Shown here: in pieces, positions 36,999-45,776 of the stretch
Numbering within the stretch: position 1 is the stretch's first letter
How the letters are laid out: each line of letters starts with the position of its first letter
Assembly: GCF_003865375.1 (NCBI RefSeq)
Contig: NZ_RQVS01000009.1
Coordinates: 60,018 to 124,017, forward strand
DNA: 64,000 bases
Direction: 5' to 3'
DNA from: Gulosibacter macacae
GTDB taxonomy: Bacteria; Actinomycetota; Actinomycetes; Actinomycetales; Microbacteriaceae
Translations under genes and position numbers: made by a program
Notes under the pieces: generated by a model
Seen by the model: the letters and a program-made list of their open reading frames with translations, nothing else
Told to the model about the DNA's origin: nothing
The model's database searches: none

Positions 36999-37214
36999 GT
37001 GACAGAACCGCTGAAAAGGGTGCTCGGAGCTCAGGTGCGCGATCTGCGCCTTGCGCGCCGACTGTCGCAGGAGGGCCTTGCCGAAGAGCTCGGAGTGTCG
37101 ACTCGGTACCTCGCGGGCATCGAGCGTGGGGAGCGCAACCTCACTCTGGACTCCGTCGATGCCTTGGCCGAGCAACTGGGCGTCGAGGCGCACGCTCTAA
37201 TCGTTCGCCGGTGA
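36999..37214 (+). CDS. XRE-family helix-turn-helix regulator (RM controller-like)
   Basis: A 71-residue protein consisting only of a Cro/C1-type HTH (VRDLRLARRLSQEGLAEELGVSTRYLAGIERGERNLTLDSVDALAEQLGV). Size and position 200 bp upstream of hsdM resemble restriction-modification controller (C) proteins. GTG 36999 follows GAGG with little spacing. The adjacent inverted repeat is a likely target. It may time expression of the RM genes or repress the divergent DUF4096 gene. Confidence 0.85.
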   Translation: MTEPLKRVLGAQVRDLRLARRLSQEGLAEELGVSTRYLAGIERGERNLTLDSVDALAEQLGVEAHALIVRR

Positions 37215-37413
37215 TGTCCGCTGCGTGAGTTGGTCCTGGCTGGCGGACGGGATGAGCATCGTGGAAGCCTGACCCGGGCGGGCAAGACTTCGTGCGAGCT
37301 GAGAGAATTTCAGTGGTGCCGTCTACCTTCAGTATTGGTTGGGCGGCATCACCAGTACCAGCCTCGTCGTCCCGCCGCTTGGCAGGTTGTCTAGTCACAA
37401 GTGAAGGATCCCC

Positions 37414-39384
37414 GTGCCACACAGCTCCATCAACCACTCTCGAATCGTGGCGCTCATCTGGAACATCGCTGACGATGTCCTCCGCGACCTCTATGTCCGA
37501 GGCAAGTACCGGGACGTGATCCTTCCCTTCACGGTCCTGCGTCGCCTGGACAGCGTCCTTGGCCCGACACGCGATGCAGTGATGGCGATGAAGAAGATGC
37601 TGGACGAGGCGGGCGTCGCTGACCAGGATGCACCGCTGCGCGATGCTGCCAAGCAGGACTTCTACAACACATCTGGTTTCTCGCTGCAGGACCTGCGGCA
37701 CGTGTCGAACTCGACGCGCATGCGGCAGAACTTCGAGGCGTACCTCGATGGCTTCTCGCCCAACGTGCAGGAGATCATCGACAACTTCGAGTTCCGCAAC
37801 CAGCTCCCTCGGCTTACGAAGGCTGACGCGCTCGGTGCGTTGATCGAGAAGTTCCTCGCTCCAGACCTCGATCTCTCCCCAGCGGGTATGGACAACCACG
37901 GGATGGGCACCGTCTTCGAAGAGCTGGTGCGCCGCTTCAACGAGGAGAACAACGAAGAGGCCGGCGAGCACTGGACACCTCGCGATGCTGTCCGACTTAT
38001 GACTCGGTTGATGTTCGAACCGATCGCGGACGCGATCCCGTCGGGCACGTACCGCCTGTACGACGGTGCGATGGGCACCGGTGGCATGCTGACCGTCGCC
38101 GAAGAGACCCTGAAGCATCTGACGGAGCTGTCCGGCAAGAAGGTCTCCACGCACCTCTACGGGCAGGAGATCAACGCCGAGACGTACGCGATTGCGAAGG
38201 CGGACCTGATCCTCAAGGGCGACGGCAAGGCGGCCGACAACATCGTCGGCGGCCCGGAGTACTCCACTCTGTCGAACGACGCCTTCGCAGGGCAGGAGTT
38301 CGACTTCATGCTCTCCAACCCGCCGTATGGCAAGAGCTGGAAGACAGACCAGGACCGTCTCGGCGGCGCGAAGAAGATCATCGACCCGCGATTCGTCGTC
38401 AACCATGACAATGACAGTGAGTACTCGCTGGTGACGCGGAGCAGCGACGGGCAATTGATGTTCCTCGCGAACCTGATCTCGAAGATGAAACAGGGCACCG
38501 AGCTCGGCTCCCGGATCGCATCGGTGCATAACGGTTCATCGCTGTTCACCGGTGACGCTGGCCAGGGCGAGAGCAACATCCGACGATGGATCATCGAGAA
38601 CGACTGGCTCGAGGCGATCGTCGCGCTGCCGCTGAAGATGTTCTACAACACCGGTATCGCCACGTACGTGTGGGTGCTCTCCAACCGCAAGGAAGATCGC
38701 CGCAAGGGCAAGGTCCAGCTCATCGACGCCACCGAATGGTTCACGCCGCTGCGCAAGAACCTCGGCGAGAAGGGCGTCGAGGTCAGCTCGACCGACGCCG
38801 ACAAGGTCCTCGAAGCGTTCAAGGCATTCGACGAGTACCAAGACACCGACCACTCGAAGGTATTCGACGGTGTGGACTTCGGGTACCACAAGATCACCGT
38901 CGAACGGCCCTTGCGCATCGCCGGGGTCGACCCGCACCGTGTCTACACGGCGAAGGAAATCAAGCAGCTGAAGGAGGACGGCGTGCGCGACGAGAGCGCG
39001 CCGCCTCTCATCCGCAAGGCTCTGCCGTATGCGGCGACACCCGATCCGCTGCACGGGAGGTATGAAGCTGTCATTGACAGTCGTGCCCGCGTCGTCGAGT
39101 ACGAGCCCGATACCGAGCTGCGCGACACCGAACAGGTGCCGCTCACCGAGTCCGCGGGTGACTATACCGACGGCATCGAAGCGTTCTTCCGTCGCGAAGT
39201 CGAGCCATACGCCACTGATGCCTGGATCGACGACTCGAAGACGAAGATTGGCTACGAGATTTCCTTCACCCGTCACTTCTACAAGCCCGTGCCGATGCGC
39301 ACACTCGCCGAGATCCAGGCTGACATCCGCGCACTCGAAGCCGAGACCGACGACCTGATCACTGAAATTGCGGGTGAGCGTTGA
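37414..39384 (+). CDS. hsdM: Type I restriction-modification system, methyltransferase subunit
   Basis: A 656-residue N6-adenine DNA methyltransferase. An N-terminal helical HsdM_N domain (YVRGKYRDVILPFTVLRRLD) precedes the catalytic domain. SAM-binding motif I lies in YDGAMGTGGML (about residue 212-222), and motif IV NPPYGKSW lies near residue 301. GTG 37414 has AAGGA five bases upstream. It overlaps hsdS by one base, and hsdS and hsdR follow directly. HsdM with HsdS methylates host DNA, and HsdR cuts unmodified DNA. Confidence 0.95.
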   Translation: MPHSSINHSRIVALIWNIADDVLRDLYVRGKYRDVILPFTVLRRLDSVLGPTRDAVMAMKKMLDEAGVADQDAPLRDAAKQDFYNTSGFSLQDLRHVSNSTRMRQNFEAYLDGFSPNVQEIIDNFEFRNQLPRLTKADALGALIEKFLAPDLDLSPAGMDNHGMGTVFEELVRRFNEENNEEAGEHWTPRDAVRLMTRLMFEPIADAIPSGTYRLYDGAMGTGGMLTVAEETLKHLTELSGKKVSTHLYGQEINAETYAIAKADLILKGDGKAADNIVGGPEYSTLSNDAFAGQEFDFMLSNPPYGKSWKTDQDRLGGAKKIIDPRFVVNHDNDSEYSLVTRSSDGQLMFLANLISKMKQGTELGSRIASVHNGSSLFTGDAGQGESNIRRWIIENDWLEAIVALPLKMFYNTGIATYVWVLSNRKEDRRKGKVQLIDATEWFTPLRKNLGEKGVEVSSTDADKVLEAFKAFDEYQDTDHSKVFDGVDFGYHKITVERPLRIAGVDPHRVYTAKEIKQLKEDGVRDESAPPLIRKALPYAATPDPLHGRYEAVIDSRARVVEYEPDTELRDTEQVPLTESAGDYTDGIEAFFRREVEPYATDAWIDDSKTKIGYEISFTRHFYKPVPMRTLAEIQADIRALEAETDDLITEIAGER

Positions 39385-40739
39385 TGTTTCGGGATCTACC
39401 GCGATACGGCTCATACAAAGTCGCCGGCGAGTGGGTGGTTGAGGTGCCCCGCTCATGGGGCTGGGAGCCAGCACGGACTATTTTTAGTGAGCGTAAGGAT
39501 TCTGGGCACGTTGAGGAACAGATGCTCTCGGTGACCATCAGCCGGGGAGTGATTCCTCAAGCTGAGCTACTGTCGTCTACGTCAAAAAAGGACTCATCGA
39601 ACGTCGATAAGTCGAAGTATAAGCTCGTTGGTCCCGGCGATGTTGTCTACAACAAGATGCGTGCATGGCAAGGAGCCGCAGGCGGATCAAACTATCGCGG
39701 CATCGTCAGTCCTGCTTACATCGTGATGTCTCCGAGAGAAGCCCTCGCTGAGTATATGCACCACGTTGTGCGCACTCCGCAGTTCGCGAAAGAAGCTGAG
39801 CGTTGGTCGTACGGCATCACGTCCGATCAGTGGAGCCTCAGACCCGAGCACTTCAAAATGATTCGATTCCCTCTCCCGCCGGCCGAGGAGCAGGCGGCGA
39901 TCGTGAAGTACCTCGCCCACGCGAACACCCGCATCGACAAGGCCATCGCCGCCAAGCGACGTCTTATGGTGCTTCTGGATGAGCAAGCAGGCTTCCGGCG
40001 GGCTTCGCTGCTTGAAGGTGTCGGTCAGGAGCAACGACTGGCGAACGTCATCTGGGAAGGCCCGACGAATGGAATCTCGCCCGAAGTATCTGAAAGTGGA
40101 AGTCTTAGATCTCTGAGTATTTCAGTGGTCCGGGATGGCGTAGTTGACGTGCGTGCGTCCGACATCAAGTATGTGGAGCGCGCTAAAGTTCGAGACGTTA
40201 AAAAATACGCGTTGCGGGCCGGGGATATTCTCCTCGTACGCGGTAACGGAAACCTCAAGTTGGTCGGTCGCGCGGCCCGCGTTGTAGATGATTTGCCAGA
40301 TCAAATCTATCCGGACCTCCTTATGAGAATTCGTTTGCGAAGTGGAATAGACTCCCGGTTCATCGTGGCAGCATTGAACTCTCCGACAGTAAGGGAGCAG
40401 ATAGAAGCTGCAAGTCGCACAGCGGTGGGGACGTACAAACTTAGTGGCGCTGATGTTCGTGGGCTCCGGGTGCCCATACCTAATTTGGACGCCCAACGGG
40501 GGATCGTGCAAGAGCTTGAATCCATCGATGCGGACGTCGCTCGCGTGGCGGCGAGGTTGAGGCGTGAAGTCTTTCTTCTCGAAGAGTTTCGCACCCGCCT
40601 CGTCGCTGACGTCGTGACTGGCCAGGTCGATGTTCGCATGATTGCAGCATCGTTGACTGACGCCCCGGATCAAGACACCGATCTGAACTCGATGTTGGAT
40701 GATGACCTTGAGGATGTACTGGGCGAAGGCGAGGAGTGA
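39384..40739 (+). CDS. hsdS: Type I restriction-modification system, specificity subunit
   Basis: A 451-residue subunit that recognises DNA through two target recognition domains (TRDs). The first TRD covers about residues 15-165. The first conserved coil is LPPAEEQAAIVKYLAHANTRIDKAIAAKRRLMVLLDEQ (about 168-205). The second TRD runs about 215-370, and a second coil follows IPNLDAQRGIVQELESIDADV. Base composition in both TRDs is clearly less GC-rich than in the coils, a sign that they are exchanged horizontally. ATG 39384 overlaps the hsdM stop. Confidence 0.92.
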   Translation: MFRDLPRYGSYKVAGEWVVEVPRSWGWEPARTIFSERKDSGHVEEQMLSVTISRGVIPQAELLSSTSKKDSSNVDKSKYKLVGPGDVVYNKMRAWQGAAGGSNYRGIVSPAYIVMSPREALAEYMHHVVRTPQFAKEAERWSYGITSDQWSLRPEHFKMIRFPLPPAEEQAAIVKYLAHANTRIDKAIAAKRRLMVLLDEQAGFRRASLLEGVGQEQRLANVIWEGPTNGISPEVSESGSLRSLSISVVRDGVVDVRASDIKYVERAKVRDVKKYALRAGDILLVRGNGNLKLVGRAARVVDDLPDQIYPDLLMRIRLRSGIDSRFIVAALNSPTVREQIEAASRTAVGTYKLSGADVRGLRVPIPNLDAQRGIVQELESIDADVARVAARLRREVFLLEEFRTRLVADVVTGQVDVRMIAASLTDAPDQDTDLNSMLDDDLEDVLGEGEE

Positions 40740-40741
40740 GC

Positions 40742-43675
40742 ATGCGGCGTCTCAACGAAGAGAGCTTGGAAGCGCTCATCGTCGACCAGATGGTCGACGG
40801 CGGGTGGGCCGAGGGTGCGCCTGCCGACTACGTCGCCTCCTACGCGCTCGATCTTGGCAGGTTCACTGAGTTCATCAAGGCGACCCAGCCCGACCTCGTT
40901 GAGCCGCTTGGACTTTCGTCGGAAACGCCTACGCGTCACAAGTTCCTTGCGCGGCTCCAGGGCGAGATCACGCGCCGAGGCGTTGTGCACATGCTGCGCA
41001 ACGGCATCGACCACCTCGGTCTGCATGCTGATCTCTACTATCCGACGCCCGATGCGGCGAACCCGAAGGCTGCGGCTCTCTTCGAGGCGAACCGCTTTGT
41101 GGTCACACGGCAGGTGCATCACAGCGTGAGCAACACTGGCGATGCGGTCGACCTCGTCGCGTTCGTGAATGGACTGCCGGTGTTCACGTTCGAGCTGAAG
41201 AACAACATCACGAACCAGACGGTCGAGGACGCCGTACAGCAGTATCAGCGCGACCGAGACCCCCGCGAACCGCTGTTCGCATTCGGTCGGACGATCGCGC
41301 ACTTCGCTCTCGACGACCAGCGAGCCCGATTCTGCACCCAGCTCAAAGGCGCTTCCTCCTGGTTCCTACCATTCGACCGGGGCTTCAACGACGGGGCCGG
41401 CAACCCGCCGAACCCCGACGGCGTGATGACCGACTACCTTTGGCGGCAGGTGCTCGCTCCGCGAAGCCTCGCGGGGATCATCGAGAACTACGCGCAGACC
41501 GTTGTCGAAAAGAACCAGAAGACTGGCAAGAAGGTCTCAAAGGCGATCTTCCCGCGTTACCACCAGCTCGACGTCGTCCGGAAGCTGCTCGCCGATGTCG
41601 AGGCGAACGGAGCCGGTCGCCGCTACCTGATCCAGCACTCTGCAGGTAGTGGCAAGTCAAACTCGATCGCTTGGCTGACCCATCAGCTGACCGAGACGAC
41701 CCATGACGGTCGCATCGCATTCGACTCGATCATCGTCGTCACCGACCGCATCATCCTCGACAACCAGCTCACCCAGACCATCAAGTCGTTCCTGCAGGTG
41801 GGTTCGACTGTCGTACACGCAGATCGGTCGGGGGACCTGCGCCGCGCGATCTCGGCCGGCAAGAAGATCATCGTGACGACGGTGCAGAAGTTCCCATACA
41901 TCCTGGATGACATCGGAGCGGACCACCGGGACCGCACGTTTGCCATCTTGATCGACGAGGCATACTCGTCGCAGGGCTCGAAGACGTCGGCAGCAGTCTC
42001 CCGAGCTCTTGCCGGCGTCGACGACATCGACGACGACACCGTCGAGGACCAGATCAACCGGATCATCGAGGGCAAGAAGCTGCTACCGAACGCGAGCTAC
42101 TTCGCGTTCACGGCGACTCCCAAGAACAAGACGCTCGAGATGTTCGGCGAGCCCGTACCGAACGCAGAGGGTGGCACTGGATTCCGACCCTTTCACTCGT
42201 ACACGATGAAGCAGGCGATCCAGGAGGGCTTCATCGTCGATGTCCTCGCGAACTACACTCCCGTCGGCAGCTACTACAAGCTGATGAAGACCGTCGAGGA
42301 CGACCCCGAGTTCGACGCGAAGCGCGCATCGAAGAAGCTCCGGGCGTACGTCGAGGGCAACGCACACGCCATCGCGCAGAAGTCCGACATCATGGTCGAG
42401 CACTTCCTAGCCCAGGTGGTGGCGAAGCGCAAGATCGCCGGGCAAGCCAGAGCCATGGTGGTGACTTCGTCGATCGCGCGATGCATCGAGTACTTCCACG
42501 CGATCCGTGAGGTACTCGCTGCGCGCAAGAGCCCGTACCGAGCAGTCGTCGCCTTCTCCGGCGAGCACGAATACAAGGGCATGAAGGTGACTGAGGCCAG
42601 CCTGAACGGCTTCCCCTCCAACGCCATCGCTGAGCAAGTGAAGACCGATCCATACCGGATCTTGGTCGTCGCCAATAAGTTCCAGACGGGATACGACGAA
42701 CCGCTGCTGCACACGATGTACGTCGACAAGGCACTTTCCGGAGTGCTGGCGGTGCAGACGCTGTCGCGCCTCAACCGTGCCCATCCTGCCAAGCACGATA
42801 CGTTCGTGCTCGACTTCGCCAACGACGCTGATGAGATCCAGCGCGCGTTTGAGCCGTACTACCGCACTACCGTGCTTGCCGAGGAGACCGACGCCAACAA
42901 GCTGCATGACCTGGTCAACGATCTCGACACCTTCGCGGTCTACACGATCGAACAGATCGACGAGTTCGTGAGTCGCTACCTGGCTGGCGAGAGCCGTGAC
43001 CAGCTCGACCCGCTGCTCGATGTGAGTGTCGCAGAGTATATCGAGATGCCCGACGAAGACGATCAGGTGGCGTTCAAGGGCAGTGCGAAGGCGTTCCTTC
43101 GCACGTACAACTTTCTCTCGACTGTGCTGCCGTACGGGAGCAGCGAGTGGGAGAAGCGCTCAATCTTCCTCGACCACCTGGTGCCTAAGCTGCCCGCGCC
43201 GAAGGAGGAGGACCTCTCGGCCGGCATCCTGGAGAATATCGATCTGGAGTCTTACCGGGCCGAGAAGCTCAGCGCCATGAAGATCGTCCTTGACGATGAG
43301 GATGGCACTCTCGATCCGGTGCCAGCCGCCGGCGGTGGGCACCGCTCAGACCCAGAGCTCGAGAGGCTCTCCGCGATTGTGCGTAGCTTCAACGATCACT
43401 TTGGAAATATCGAGTGGAATGACGCTGATCGCGTGCAGCGGTTCATCACCGAAGAGATCCCGCGGATGGTGTCCGAGGACGAGGCCTACAAGAACGCGCA
43501 GGCCAACGATGATCCAGTAAACGCCCGCGTCGAGAGCGACCGTGCCCTCAGCCAGGTCATGCTGCGACTCATCTCCGATGACACCCAACTCTTCAAGGAA
43601 TTCCAGGACAACAGCAGCTTCAAGAAATGGCTCGCTAACGCAGTGTTTAATGCGACTTACAGGAAGAGTGCTTGA
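40742..43675 (+). CDS. hsdR: Type I restriction-modification system, endonuclease/translocase subunit
   Basis: A 977-residue motor nuclease. An N-terminal PD-(D/E)XK nuclease has DAVDLVAFVNGLPVFTFELK (about residues 133-150). A superfamily 2 helicase follows, with Walker A HSAGSGKSNSIAWL (about 299), DEAY box (about 405), FTATPKNKT (motif III, about 460) and TGYDEPLL/QTLSRLNRAHP (motifs V-VI, about 645-680). ATG 40742 has AGGAG six bases upstream. GTG 40736, overlapping the hsdS stop, is less likely. It cuts DNA lacking the HsdMS methylation. Confidence 0.95.
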   Translation: MRRLNEESLEALIVDQMVDGGWAEGAPADYVASYALDLGRFTEFIKATQPDLVEPLGLSSETPTRHKFLARLQGEITRRGVVHMLRNGIDHLGLHADLYYPTPDAANPKAAALFEANRFVVTRQVHHSVSNTGDAVDLVAFVNGLPVFTFELKNNITNQTVEDAVQQYQRDRDPREPLFAFGRTIAHFALDDQRARFCTQLKGASSWFLPFDRGFNDGAGNPPNPDGVMTDYLWRQVLAPRSLAGIIENYAQTVVEKNQKTGKKVSKAIFPRYHQLDVVRKLLADVEANGAGRRYLIQHSAGSGKSNSIAWLTHQLTETTHDGRIAFDSIIVVTDRIILDNQLTQTIKSFLQVGSTVVHADRSGDLRRAISAGKKIIVTTVQKFPYILDDIGADHRDRTFAILIDEAYSSQGSKTSAAVSRALAGVDDIDDDTVEDQINRIIEGKKLLPNASYFAFTATPKNKTLEMFGEPVPNAEGGTGFRPFHSYTMKQAIQEGFIVDVLANYTPVGSYYKLMKTVEDDPEFDAKRASKKLRAYVEGNAHAIAQKSDIMVEHFLAQVVAKRKIAGQARAMVVTSSIARCIEYFHAIREVLAARKSPYRAVVAFSGEHEYKGMKVTEASLNGFPSNAIAEQVKTDPYRILVVANKFQTGYDEPLLHTMYVDKALSGVLAVQTLSRLNRAHPAKHDTFVLDFANDADEIQRAFEPYYRTTVLAEETDANKLHDLVNDLDTFAVYTIEQIDEFVSRYLAGESRDQLDPLLDVSVAEYIEMPDEDDQVAFKGSAKAFLRTYNFLSTVLPYGSSEWEKRSIFLDHLVPKLPAPKEEDLSAGILENIDLESYRAEKLSAMKIVLDDEDGTLDPVPAAGGGHRSDPELERLSAIVRSFNDHFGNIEWNDADRVQRFITEEIPRMVSEDEAYKNAQANDDPVNARVESDRALSQVMLRLISDDTQLFKEFQDNSSFKKWLANAVFNATYRKSA

Positions 43676-44123
43676 GCGCTACCGCGTCGAAAGGGTTCTT
43701 CGCAGATGAAGGTGTAGCAGTGGAGCGTGGTGCGGGCGCGTTGGTGCCGACGGTGCCGGCGACGCATGAGTGGGATCATGGACTCATGGCTACTGGTGAC
43801 ACCGAGAGTGCCCCGACGGTCATTCGCTGTGAGCACTGGTCTGAGGATCTTGGTCGCTTCGGCGGCTGGCACCACCACGAGGGTCCTCACGCGTGCGATT
43901 GGGGGAACCACGATGGCGAATGTCCGTACTGGGTCAGCGTTGGCGGTAGGCCAAACCTCCCGTCTCGGTAGAGGGAGTCGTGTAGCCATGCCAAGCCGAC
44001 CAGTGGCGCGCCCGCTGGCCCCCTCGCGACTCGGCCAGAACGCCGGGTGATAGCTTGGTTCCAGGTCATGTGGTGGCAAAGGGATACCCTTAGCACCAAA
44101 GGTTCCGCAATCACCGGAACGCG
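43676..44123. other. Right end of the RM cassette
   Basis: Between hsdR and repeat R1 there is one possible small gene (43786-43971) and about 150 bp without a gene (43972-44123). I see no recombinase, tRNA or inverted terminal repeat. Confidence 0.5.
43786..43971 (+). CDS. Possible small Cys/His/Trp-rich protein
   Basis: A 61-residue frame starting at ATG 43786 that encodes MATGDTESAPTVIRCEHW, then clustered His, Cys and Trp (GGWHHHEGPHACDWGNHDGECPYW). The residue pattern looks protein-like and could bind metal. The frame continues upstream to TTG 43672, overlapping the hsdR stop. No strong ribosome site is seen, so it remains doubtful. Confidence 0.35.
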   Translation: MATGDTESAPTVIRCEHWSEDLGRFGGWHHHEGPHACDWGNHDGECPYWVSVGGRPNLPSR

Positions 44124-44147
44124 GTGGAATTCCGGTTTAACGTCTGA
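44124..44147 (+). repeat. ychF 3'-end repeat R1
   Basis: Reads GTG GAA TTC CGG TTT AAC GTC TGA, again VEFRFNV and stop, 20 of 24 bases identical to R0. It lies outside any ychF gene. It marks the junction between the RM cassette and the next cassette. Confidence 0.85.
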
Positions 44148-44168
44148 TCGTCCGCAGACCAGGGTCGC

Positions 44169-44588
44169 CTACCCCTGGCCTGATTGCTCCCAGCCGCATG
44201 TGTCGCAGATATTATTCGACGGCACGGTCAGGTGGCAGTTTGGACACACCGCTGACTCACGGTGAGTCTGACGGCCGTTCCCTCCACCTCCCTCTCGGGT
44301 TTTGTTCTCAGGGTGCAGGATGGACCACAGCCCACTGCGACCGTCGAACTGCCACCGCTCGACATCGCCCGCTGCATTAATTGCTTCCTGCTCAGACATG
44401 AACCCGCCCGTGTAGCCGTAATAAATGTGCAGGTCTGGACAGCCGTTGGAGCGACTCGCCTTAACGTAGTTCGAAGCGAGTTGATAGCCGCGAACCCCGA
44501 TGTATTCCGTGATGCGACGTATAAGTGGCCAGTTTTCCCTCGGAATGCGTTTGGCAGTCAGGGCGAGATCCAGCGAGTCGTATTGCAT
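44169..44588 (-). CDS. Hypothetical protein with C-terminal zinc ribbon
   Basis: A 139-residue protein. The N-terminal part is basic and aromatic (RIPRENWPLIRRITEYIGVRGYQLASNYVKASR), and the middle has IYYGYTGGFMSEQEAINA. The last 35 residues carry a CxxC-x(11)-CxxC zinc ribbon (CPNCHLTV...NICDTCGW). I recognise no full-length family. The gene is less GC-rich than core genes and is the second gene of the R1-R2 cassette. ATG 44588 has AGGAAA upstream. Confidence 0.6.
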   Translation of the reverse strand: MQYDSLDLALTAKRIPRENWPLIRRITEYIGVRGYQLASNYVKASRSNGCPDLHIYYGYTGGFMSEQEAINAAGDVERWQFDGRSGLWSILHPENKTREGGGGNGRQTHRESAVCPNCHLTVPSNNICDTCGWEQSGQG

Positions 44589-44639
44589 TGGGTTTTCCTA
44601 TTCGTTGACAAAGGTGCGGTCGGTGAAGGGGGAGCGCTC

Positions 44640-45164
44640 TTAAGCGCGAGCTTGCTTCCAACGGTCGGCTGTTGCGGGAGTCATCATCCAGGAGACTTCG
44701 TCTGGATGCTCCGGGCGGGTTTTTGCGTGGAGCGGCCACATTTGGTTTCCGTCCGCGTTGACGGGCACTGTGTCATAGTGCGTCTTCAGATGGCGAGTGA
44801 TTTTCCGGGGGGCATCACGCCATTCGGCGATAGTCATTCCGGTCATCTCTGCGATCTCTGAAGTGGAAAAGTATTCCCCTGGATGCTCTGAGCAGGCGTC
44901 CATTGCGAGTGTCCACCTTTGAGTTGTCACGGTGGATCCTGCGGCAAGTCGCTTCAAATCCTCCACAGACCAGACAAGCCGGTCAGGCTCAGATGCGTCT
45001 GTGTCCGAAGGAAGAAGGGCGGCTGCCGCTGGACTTCCCGGCGTGACCGTCATGTGCTCTCTGGGATCGATGGCGTCGGGAAAACTTGCTTCCAATTCGA
45101 CAATCATGTCCATCACGTTCTGGACGTAATCCGCCCGTACCAGGATGGGAATCCATTCACTCAT
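44640..45164 (-). CDS. Hypothetical cassette protein, possible winged-helix region
   Basis: A 174-residue protein. A short strand start (MSEWIPILVRADYVQNVMDMI) is followed by an acidic linker, then a helical region (WSVEDLKRLAAGSTVTTQRWTLAMDACSEHPGEYFSTSEIAEMTGMTIAEWRDAPRKITRHLKTHY). The last part is reminiscent of a winged helix used by DNA-binding proteins. No family is recognised. ATG 45164 has GGAGATC upstream. It is the first gene of the R1-R2 cassette, transcribed toward R1. Confidence 0.6.
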   Translation of the reverse strand: MSEWIPILVRADYVQNVMDMIVELEASFPDAIDPREHMTVTPGSPAAAALLPSDTDASEPDRLVWSVEDLKRLAAGSTVTTQRWTLAMDACSEHPGEYFSTSEIAEMTGMTIAEWRDAPRKITRHLKTHYDTVPVNADGNQMWPLHAKTRPEHPDEVSWMMTPATADRWKQARA

Positions 45165-45473
45165 GGTGATCTCCGTTTCTGTTGCTACCCACTGTAGACG
45201 ATAAGTAGTGGGATAACAAACAGGCAGTAGTGGAGTCGGGATCACCGCGAGATGCCTAATCGTGACGCAACTCGGTGGAGTTCCGCTTCAACGTGTGATC
45301 CGCCGATTTCGTCGAGTTGCACAGTGCCCCGGTCGCCTCATCCCGAGGCGGTCGGGGCGGAGTCGTCTCTCGGGGAGACGCCACCTCTCACCCGAGCGCG
45401 CTCTGCTCGCCAGCATCGTCACGAACAGAAGCGCTGGTGTGGACCGACGCCGGACCGGAGGAGGTGCAGATCG
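45165..45473. other. Junction region with R2 and a toxin remnant
   Basis: Contains the promoter side of the R1-R2 cassette, repeat R2 (45275-45298), and 175 bp leading to higA. Within the last 50 bp, the reading frame of a HigB toxin C-terminus is visible. No intact gene lies here. Confidence 0.5.
45275..45298 (+). repeat. ychF 3'-end repeat R2
   Basis: Reads GTG GAG TTC CGC TTC AAC GTG TGA, again VEFRFNV and stop. A 26-bp stretch at 45269-45294 is identical to 46285-46310 (R3). Confidence 0.85.
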
Positions 45474-45487
45474 TTGACTACCACTGA
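45422..45487 (+). pseudogene. HigB toxin C-terminal remnant
   Basis: The frame ending TGA 45485 encodes LVWTDAGPEEVQIVDYH, the typical end of HigB/RelE-type toxins, which usually end 'EIVDYH' and overlap the start of higA. Upstream in the same frame the sequence is unrelated and reaches the R2 stop, so about three quarters of the toxin is missing. The cassette boundary probably cut the toxin gene. Confidence 0.6.
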
Positions 45488-45776
45488 CAGGATCGAGCCG
45501 ATCCACCCCGATGAAGTCCTCATGGAGGACTTCATCGGGGGCTTCGGCATCACGCAGAACAAGCTTGCCGTCTCGATCGGGGTGCCGCCTCGTCGGATCA
45601 ACGAGATCGTGCACGGTAAGCGAGGCATCACGGCGGACACCGCGTTGCGCCTTGCGAAGTACTTCGGGACCTCGGCGGAGTTCTGGATCAACCTGCAGAG
45701 TCACTACGAGCTGGACCGTGCAGAAGACCAGGCGGGTGAGCAGATCGCTTCGATCACTCCGCTGAGCGTCGCGTGA
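45474..45776 (+). CDS. higA: HigA-family antitoxin (orphan)
   Basis: A 100-residue HTH protein with the VapI/HigA signature (IEPIHPDEVLMEDFI, LAVSIGVPPRRINEIVHGKRGITADTALRLAKYFGTSAEFWINLQ). TTG 45474 is taken as the start: a GGAGGAGG ribosome site precedes it, and it overlaps the HigB tail as in intact pairs. The toxin is only a fragment, so this is an orphan DNA-binding antitoxin that may still autoregulate or neutralise a toxin elsewhere. It is followed by a NUDIX gene with a 4-bp overlap. Confidence 0.85.
   Translation: MTTTDRIEPIHPDEVLMEDFIGGFGITQNKLAVSIGVPPRRINEIVHGKRGITADTALRLAKYFGTSAEFWINLQSHYELDRAEDQAGEQIASITPLSVA

Noticed and set aside
44124..44147. Interpretation of the repeats as chance matches
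   Set aside because: Four copies in 11 kb, all same orientation, three encoding the same seven residues plus stop, is far beyond chance for a 24-bp string.
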